This document shows, in pieces, positions 59,183 to 64,000 of a DNA stretch of 64,000 bases. Made by a program: the position numbers and the translations under genes. The stretch's first letter is position 1, and every line of letters starts with the position of its first letter. Under the pieces are notes generated by a model, which saw nothing but the letters and a program-made list of their open reading frames with translations, was not told the origin of the DNA and did no database searches. The stretch comes from Eutypella sp. D-1. Taxonomy: Eukaryota > Ascomycota > Sordariomycetes > Xylariales > Diatrypaceae. The stretch spans positions 868,001-932,000 of the forward strand of contig JAJTTP010000007.1 in NCBI GenBank assembly GCA_023313575.1. Direction: 5' to 3'.

Positions 59183-62143
59183 TCATGTAGGTCGTTGGAA
59201 TTCGAATAAGTCATACGCTTCTCGGCTCCAGGGTCCCCCATTAGCCCTGGAAAAACCAGGAAGCGGTGTGGCAATCTCACTACCCTGATTCGAGGGTTTA
59301 TTGAGCCTCTTCGCGGGCACCTGTATCACGGGGCCTATGGTTCTGACTTCCGGTGGCAAGGGACATATGGGGAGCTGCCCGGCCGCGTCCGAAGGCTTAG
59401 CCGCCTTTTTGCCTCTCGAAGCTGGGTTGATTATTTTGCGAGCCCCTATTATCTTCGGTAAGATCTCTCGTGCTTCAGGTTCGGTCGCTTGTTGCACATT
59501 TATTTCAGACTTGGATCTACCACTCTGTGCGCTGTCTTGTAGCCGGTTGGAATCGGAATCGGGAGGTTGAAGCACTGCTGAAGTGATGTCCGTTGATGTC
59601 GGTTGCTGCGCGCCAGGATCTGAATGAAAGCTTTGCCTCTGAGGCGGCTCAGGGATCTGGGGAGGCTCTAAAGACAGCCGAGGTTTGCTTAGAGGATCAC
59701 CCTGGAGTTTCTCGAGGTCTTGGTCCGGGTCACCCGTCATCATAGGTCCCGATGGTGGACTTTGGCCTTCATGATCCTGCTCTGATGGGTCGCTTTTTGT
59801 CTGTCGGGAAATTTCCAGACCCTTACAATCAAGAAGATTGGTCAGAGTAGTATCCCGACTGCAGGACGATTGAACGAGTGCCCGATGCGATTCCTCTGAG
59901 TCAGCATTCGGTGATTTTTCCGCACTCAACGTTGCCACTGGCCGAGGATCCTGGAGTTCTTGAGGCTGATGCAGCTGCACATCCGACAGCACAGATGTCG
60001 AAATCTCCAGCGCAGCATGGTCTTGCCCGTCATCTTCGTCAGGAAAAGAGAACCCGATGAGCTCTCTACTACGTATGCCTCGCTTTATCCTAGCTACGCG
60101 AGGCGCAGGGGCCTCCTCAATTTCATCGGCTTCTTCTGGCAGGTCCAATTCCTCCGGCGTTCTTTGCCGATTCTGGACTCTCTTTGATCTCCGCTTTTTA
60201 GGCCCTGGCGAGTTAGGGGCATCTACTTCAGGTGCGTCTTCATCTTCAGATACCGGCACATTTCCAGGTATTCTCCTCAACTCTTTTCGCAGCGCGACCA
60301 TCTCCGCCATCTCGAAGCTATCGTTACTTAGTGTTGTTTCTATATTTTGGCCGTCAGTAATGAGGGCAGGGTGTGAAGCATCCTTCTTCTTCTTGCCCTT
60401 TTCGTGCGTTTTCGAGACCGTGTCTCGATGTGGCACATTTTCCGGGGATTTCTGTCTGGAAGGCCGGCTCTCTCGCGATTCTGTTTGGTCCTCATCGAGC
60501 AAAAGAACATCTTCAGTCGGGGCTATATTCGGGTTCACGGCATGTTGTTTACTACAGGAACGCCGCCTAGACTTTTCTCTGTTGCCAGAATGTTGGTCCC
60601 TGAGATCGTTGGAGGCCCTACGCTTCTCCTTTCTTTTCTGGTTGTTCGTTTCTTCCAGGACCGCAAGCGGTGGTGTGTCCCGCAAATCCTCTTTGCAATT
60701 CGATCCTAGCTTAGTTTCCGGTAGCTTCGCAGAGAGCATTAGCAACCCTCGTTTCTTTCTTGGCCGAATACGTAACTCCGTTCGGGGTTCTTCCGTAGCT
60801 GCTGTTTTGTTGCCATCTGACCCGGTAGACGTCTGATTCGATGGAACAGAATCCGTCACAGGCTGGTCACTCTGTGGTATTTCTTTGGGGTTTATGACTT
60901 GACGCGATTTTGGCAGCCTGGTTTCCGACGATTTTTCGCGCTCTTGCCGTTGGACAGCTTCTTCAAGTTTAGAGCTTAGCATCTGACGCTTTGAGGCATC
61001 CGAATGAATCAACTGGTTGGCAGAGCGCATAGATCCTCGTCCTTTGTTCACTGGCATGGACTCAAGCGGACCACGTTTCTTGTTATCCAACTTTGAATTG
61101 ACATTCCTCGGGTTCGGAGGTCCAGGAGCGCCAACATGGGAAGCTCCAAGCAATCTTTGTGGATTTGGGTTGTTTTCAACCATAATAGGAGAGGAGGCCC
61201 TATGGGGCTCGGATTTTCTTCCTCGTGAAGGAGACATGTCCCGTTCCTTGTCCTTGACCACGGAAACCTTGGGGCCTGAGATAACAGAATCAATACCAGC
61301 ATCGGGGTTGCTTCGATCGAAATTATCCGGGCATGGGTCATTTTGACGGGGAGGAATTGGCTTCGTCAGCTTGCGGCGTATAGTGGCAGAGCTCATCGGA
61401 CGGCCAGATAAAGTCAAACTAGCACCAAAAAGACTTTGCGCATAGCCGCTTTTGCTTGGAGGGGATATATCCCGCTTCCTCCGTTTAGCAGGATGATTAG
61501 CATCGTCTTGCAGAGGTGATGCGTCGGATTGCTGCCGTCGCTGCTCGTAGGGTGACTCTGTAGGGATCGACGCGCGGCCATAATGTCCACTGGGCGTTCC
61601 TATTAAACGATGTAGAGGTTGATGTCGGAGTTGAAAATGTGATGCACTAGCAGCAGCGGCTGCATTTCCACCAACACCGCCTCCACCAGTAGTAGAAGCA
61701 ACGGAACTAGCAAAAGTAGGAGCCCGTGGCGTCGTTGGTTCCCGGGTGGGTTGCCGTCGGGCAAGGGCGGCAGACTGGCGCTGAGCTTTCTCCTGGGCCC
61801 TCTTGTCAATCAATTCGGACAGATCCTGATCCCGTCTGCCAGTGCACTCGCCAACCTGAGCGATAACGCCGCCCCTCTCAAGCTGCAACTCGTCACCGTC
61901 ACCGAGATCGTAATCCTCGCTCCAGTGGGCGTCGCCGACGAAATTTCCTCGCTCGTCATAGACCATAACCCGTCTATTGAAAGTATGGTACTTGAGCCGG
62001 CCATCTTGCCATCGCTTCTGTTTTCTTCTGAGATCATGGGTAAACAGACAGGCGAAGTCCAGGACAGGCGCACTAGTCGAGGGGGCCTGGGTACCAGTGG
62101 ATGATGCAGTAGAGCTCTGCACAATTTGCATAGCGGTTGCCAT
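59183..62143 (-). CDS. DUF2439-domain protein (Mte1/Dbl2/ZGRF1 family)
   Basis: Single exon, 986 residues; the ATG lies in a strong context (AGCCATGGC). Residues about 26-115 form the DUF2439 domain: FACLFTHDLRRKQKRWQDGR, LKYHTFNRRVMVYDERGNFV, and a GDELQLERGGVIAQVG strand pattern. Budding-yeast Mte1, fission-yeast Dbl2 and the N-terminus of human ZGRF1 share this domain; they bind the Mph1/Fml1/FANCM helicase and act on recombination intermediates, at breaks and at telomeres. The middle, about 850 residues, is disordered, with Lys/Arg- and Ser-rich patches. The extreme C-terminus has a compact motif, GPWSREAYDLFEFQRP, which I recall from mould members and which probably binds a partner. There is no helicase domain, so this is the short fungal form. 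Function as recombination or telomere factor is by family; the tail's role is inferred. Confidence 0.85.
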   Translation of the reverse strand: MATAMQIVQSSTASSTGTQAPSTSAPVLDFACLFTHDLRRKQKRWQDGRLKYHTFNRRVMVYDERGNFVGDAHWSEDYDLGDGDELQLERGGVIAQVGECTGRRDQDLSELIDKRAQEKAQRQSAALARRQPTREPTTPRAPTFASSVASTTGGGGVGGNAAAAASASHFQLRHQPLHRLIGTPSGHYGRASIPTESPYEQRRQQSDASPLQDDANHPAKRRKRDISPPSKSGYAQSLFGASLTLSGRPMSSATIRRKLTKPIPPRQNDPCPDNFDRSNPDAGIDSVISGPKVSVVKDKERDMSPSRGRKSEPHRASSPIMVENNPNPQRLLGASHVGAPGPPNPRNVNSKLDNKKRGPLESMPVNKGRGSMRSANQLIHSDASKRQMLSSKLEEAVQRQEREKSSETRLPKSRQVINPKEIPQSDQPVTDSVPSNQTSTGSDGNKTAATEEPRTELRIRPRKKRGLLMLSAKLPETKLGSNCKEDLRDTPPLAVLEETNNQKRKEKRRASNDLRDQHSGNREKSRRRSCSKQHAVNPNIAPTEDVLLLDEDQTESRESRPSRQKSPENVPHRDTVSKTHEKGKKKKDASHPALITDGQNIETTLSNDSFEMAEMVALRKELRRIPGNVPVSEDEDAPEVDAPNSPGPKKRRSKRVQNRQRTPEELDLPEEADEIEEAPAPRVARIKRGIRSRELIGFSFPDEDDGQDHAALEISTSVLSDVQLHQPQELQDPRPVATLSAEKSPNADSEESHRALVQSSCSRDTTLTNLLDCKGLEISRQTKSDPSEQDHEGQSPPSGPMMTGDPDQDLEKLQGDPLSKPRLSLEPPQIPEPPQRQSFHSDPGAQQPTSTDITSAVLQPPDSDSNRLQDSAQSGRSKSEINVQQATEPEAREILPKIIGARKIINPASRGKKAAKPSDAAGQLPICPLPPEVRTIGPVIQVPAKRLNKPSNQGSEIATPLPGFSRANGGPWSREAYDLFEFQRPT

Positions 62144-63545
62144 GGCTATAAATATAATCAGGACACGAGGATCAACTCATGGTCCTAATCGCATACGAGG
62201 GATGGTGAGTCTTGAACGTGCCGGTTGACCTTGGGGGAATGAAATTATGAAGTACGAAATACGAAACAAAAAGTCCAAGAGTGTTCCCCAAGTCGGCCAA
62301 GTTGAAAAAGACGCCACAAGTCAATCAATCAATAAACGCGTCGCACCTGCTTAGATGTGTTGGCCCCACTGATGCCAAGACCAATGGTCGCGAATTCAGA
62401 GTCACGAAGGCACGTGCTGCCTAATTGATCTCTCTACTTACGTCGCATAGCACGAAGTACTCCATACTCCGCCCATATCAGTCACATTGATCGAATTTAC
62501 TTCTCTGCTATACTGTAGGGCCACAAAAAGGTCTGAGGCACGAGTTAGGTATTTACATGATTCCAGGTTAGATGAAATACGTAGCATGTACCCAGGCAGG
62601 TTAGATTAATCACCGAAAGAGGCACACCTGGGCGCCTACCACATAATAGGATTGATAGACCTAACGGATATATCTCCTGGTCTTCATAGTTATCTAGTAC
62701 CTAAGTAGAGAGGTGGACTGTACAGCATAGGTATAGGTATATAAGGCTACTCGGTAGACTTAACATCATACTAGGTATTACTTTATAGAATACTTTCGAT
62801 CCCATAGATATACGGAGCTACTACCAGTACCTACCTAAGTACGTAAAGATACGATGAACCCCATAATAACCCCTCGCCTTATGTAGTAGCACCTAGGTAC
62901 CTAGGTAGTTGAAACCCCACCACCATCTACCTAAGTACATCTATAAAGGCTCAGCCGTTCAGCTGTTTCATTAGCCTAGCGTGTTTCTAAATATGCCCAG
63001 GTGATACTTGGGTTGACCTAAACTCTAACAGCAATCCATCATCCAGTCCTCCGGAAAGTTGCTGGCTAACATATCTAAGTACTCAAGTAAGTTTAGCATT
63101 ACGTACGTATCCAGCTTTCAAGTCCAAAAAGACAAGTACCTAGCTATTTAACCAATTGGAAGCTATAAAGCTAGGACTTTATATCTGCTAGACCAAGCAC
63201 CCGGGCCATCATGCCTATATGCCAAGTCAAATTATATACATATGCAGCCATGTGAGCAGCATTAAGTCATAGGCGCCTACCTGCATACATAGAGTAGGTC
63301 AGATAGGGAGCCTATGCCTATCATATCGGAATTGAGGAACCAAAATGATACTTGAGCAATCGAAGTAGTAACCGAGTTGCCGAGTAGGTAAGCGGGTATG
63401 CACGCAGAATATAGGTAGTATATCTCTTAGTTCGTAGAAAATCCTTCGTCCCATTCCTGAAGGATGAACGGCTCATCAAAACCCAATCCGTCCTGTATAA
63501 CACAGTTGTTTTAGCTTCTGCAAAGCTCCTATTCCGGAAAGTCTT

Positions 63546-63620
63546 TACCTACCTAGGTACCTAGGTACATACCTAAGTAGGTGGCGAGCAAGCTACCTAG
63601 GTACCTAGTAGGTAGGTATA
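63546..63620. repeat. Dense block of TAGGTACC palindromes
   Basis: Overlapping TACCTACCTAGGTACCTAGG units, interrupted by about 10 bp, fill 75 bp and can pair with each other in several registers. This is the densest example in the window. Confidence 0.8.
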
Positions 63621-63740
63621 AAGTAATCTCCAGATTGAATAAACGGGGTTAGCATCGATCTGCATACCTACCTCTCGCAAATAGTAATTAATTAGCAGGC
63701 TGACAGGGCATAGATATAAGCACTCATATAGCCCAGTAGG

Positions 63741-63760
63741 GTTCTTAAGTTTTTAAGAAC
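63741..63760. repeat. Short perfect hairpin
   Basis: GTTCTTAA, a 4-nt loop, then TTAAGAAC. It is followed by a G-rich tract rather than a T run, and no gene is adjacent. Confidence 0.75.
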
Positions 63761-64000
63761 TGGGGAGGGAATAATGGCACGAAAGGTGCCGCTATACCGG
63801 ACTGCCTACGTAAGCCCCCCAAAAAAAAAGTACAGCTGAGGATCGGGATAATAGCGTGGCCTTGATAGTGGGGATAATGGCTGAGTAAATGGATAAGTAC
63901 ATAGTTTTATGTATGTATACGGAGAATTTATACACACCTTCCGGCAAGTACGTAATGTAATGAATGGATGGGCAAAATACGGTAGTTAGTTCCCTCCTTG

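Larger units (their letters stand above)
62144..64000. other. Intergenic region dense in TAGGTA palindromes
   Basis: It holds the promoter of the DUF2439 gene near 62144-62500. Beyond that there is no coding frame over 60 codons. TAGGTA/CCTAGG motifs are frequent (62830, 62890, 63546-63620). Confidence 0.6.

Noticed and set aside
60057..60836. 259-codon open frame on the plus strand
   Set aside because: It is antisense to the DUF2439 coding exon; Ser/Leu-rich composition is what the opposite strand of a Lys/Arg/Glu-rich gene gives.

Overview
The window looks like nuclear DNA of a filamentous ascomycete (Pezizomycotina, most likely Sordariomycetes). The genes are split by short introns with GTRAGT donors, CTRAY-type branch points and YAG acceptors. 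The proteins carry long disordered arms typical of mould genomes, and the intergenic DNA is littered with the palindromic motif TAGGTACCTA/CCTAGGTAGG. The class assignment is inference; no rRNA, tRNA or mitochondrial gene was found to confirm it.

Layout. Positions 1-19,697 are gene-poor: repeats, homopolymer runs, inverted repeats and one weak two-exon candidate at 11,480. The first solid genes are a His-rich SAM-dependent methyltransferase (19,698-21,847, +), a YAT-family amino-acid permease (23,176-25,030, -) and an unrecognised Gln-rich protein (26,892-27,857, +). A second gene-poor stretch runs to 31,942. Then comes a SET-domain histone H3K36 methyltransferase of the ASH1 type (31,943-34,778, -), with about 7.9 kb of non-coding DNA upstream. 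From 42,665 to 62,143 there are four genes, all on the minus strand: the tRNA wobble adenosine deaminase catalytic subunit Tad2 carrying a disordered N-terminal arm of about 530 residues; a protein with half of a Zn2Cys6 cluster plus two C-terminal membrane helices; a second protein pairing a basic Cys/His motif with C-terminal membrane helices; and a DUF2439 protein of the Mte1/Dbl2/ZGRF1 recombination family. About a quarter of the window is coding.

How the genes relate. They do not form a pathway or a biosynthetic cluster. They are dispersed housekeeping and regulatory genes: chromatin (Ash1), tRNA modification (Tad2), DNA repair (DUF2439), nutrient uptake (permease) and a small-molecule-type methyltransferase. 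The best leads for something undescribed are the two nearby proteins that combine a nucleic-acid-binding-like Cys motif with membrane anchors, the Tad2 extension, a cluster of four TTAGGG repeats upstream of ash1, and the dispersed TAGGTACC palindrome family. I found no CRISPR, no intact transposon and no biosynthetic gene cluster. Gene models were built by hand from splice signals and reading-frame continuity and need transcript support.
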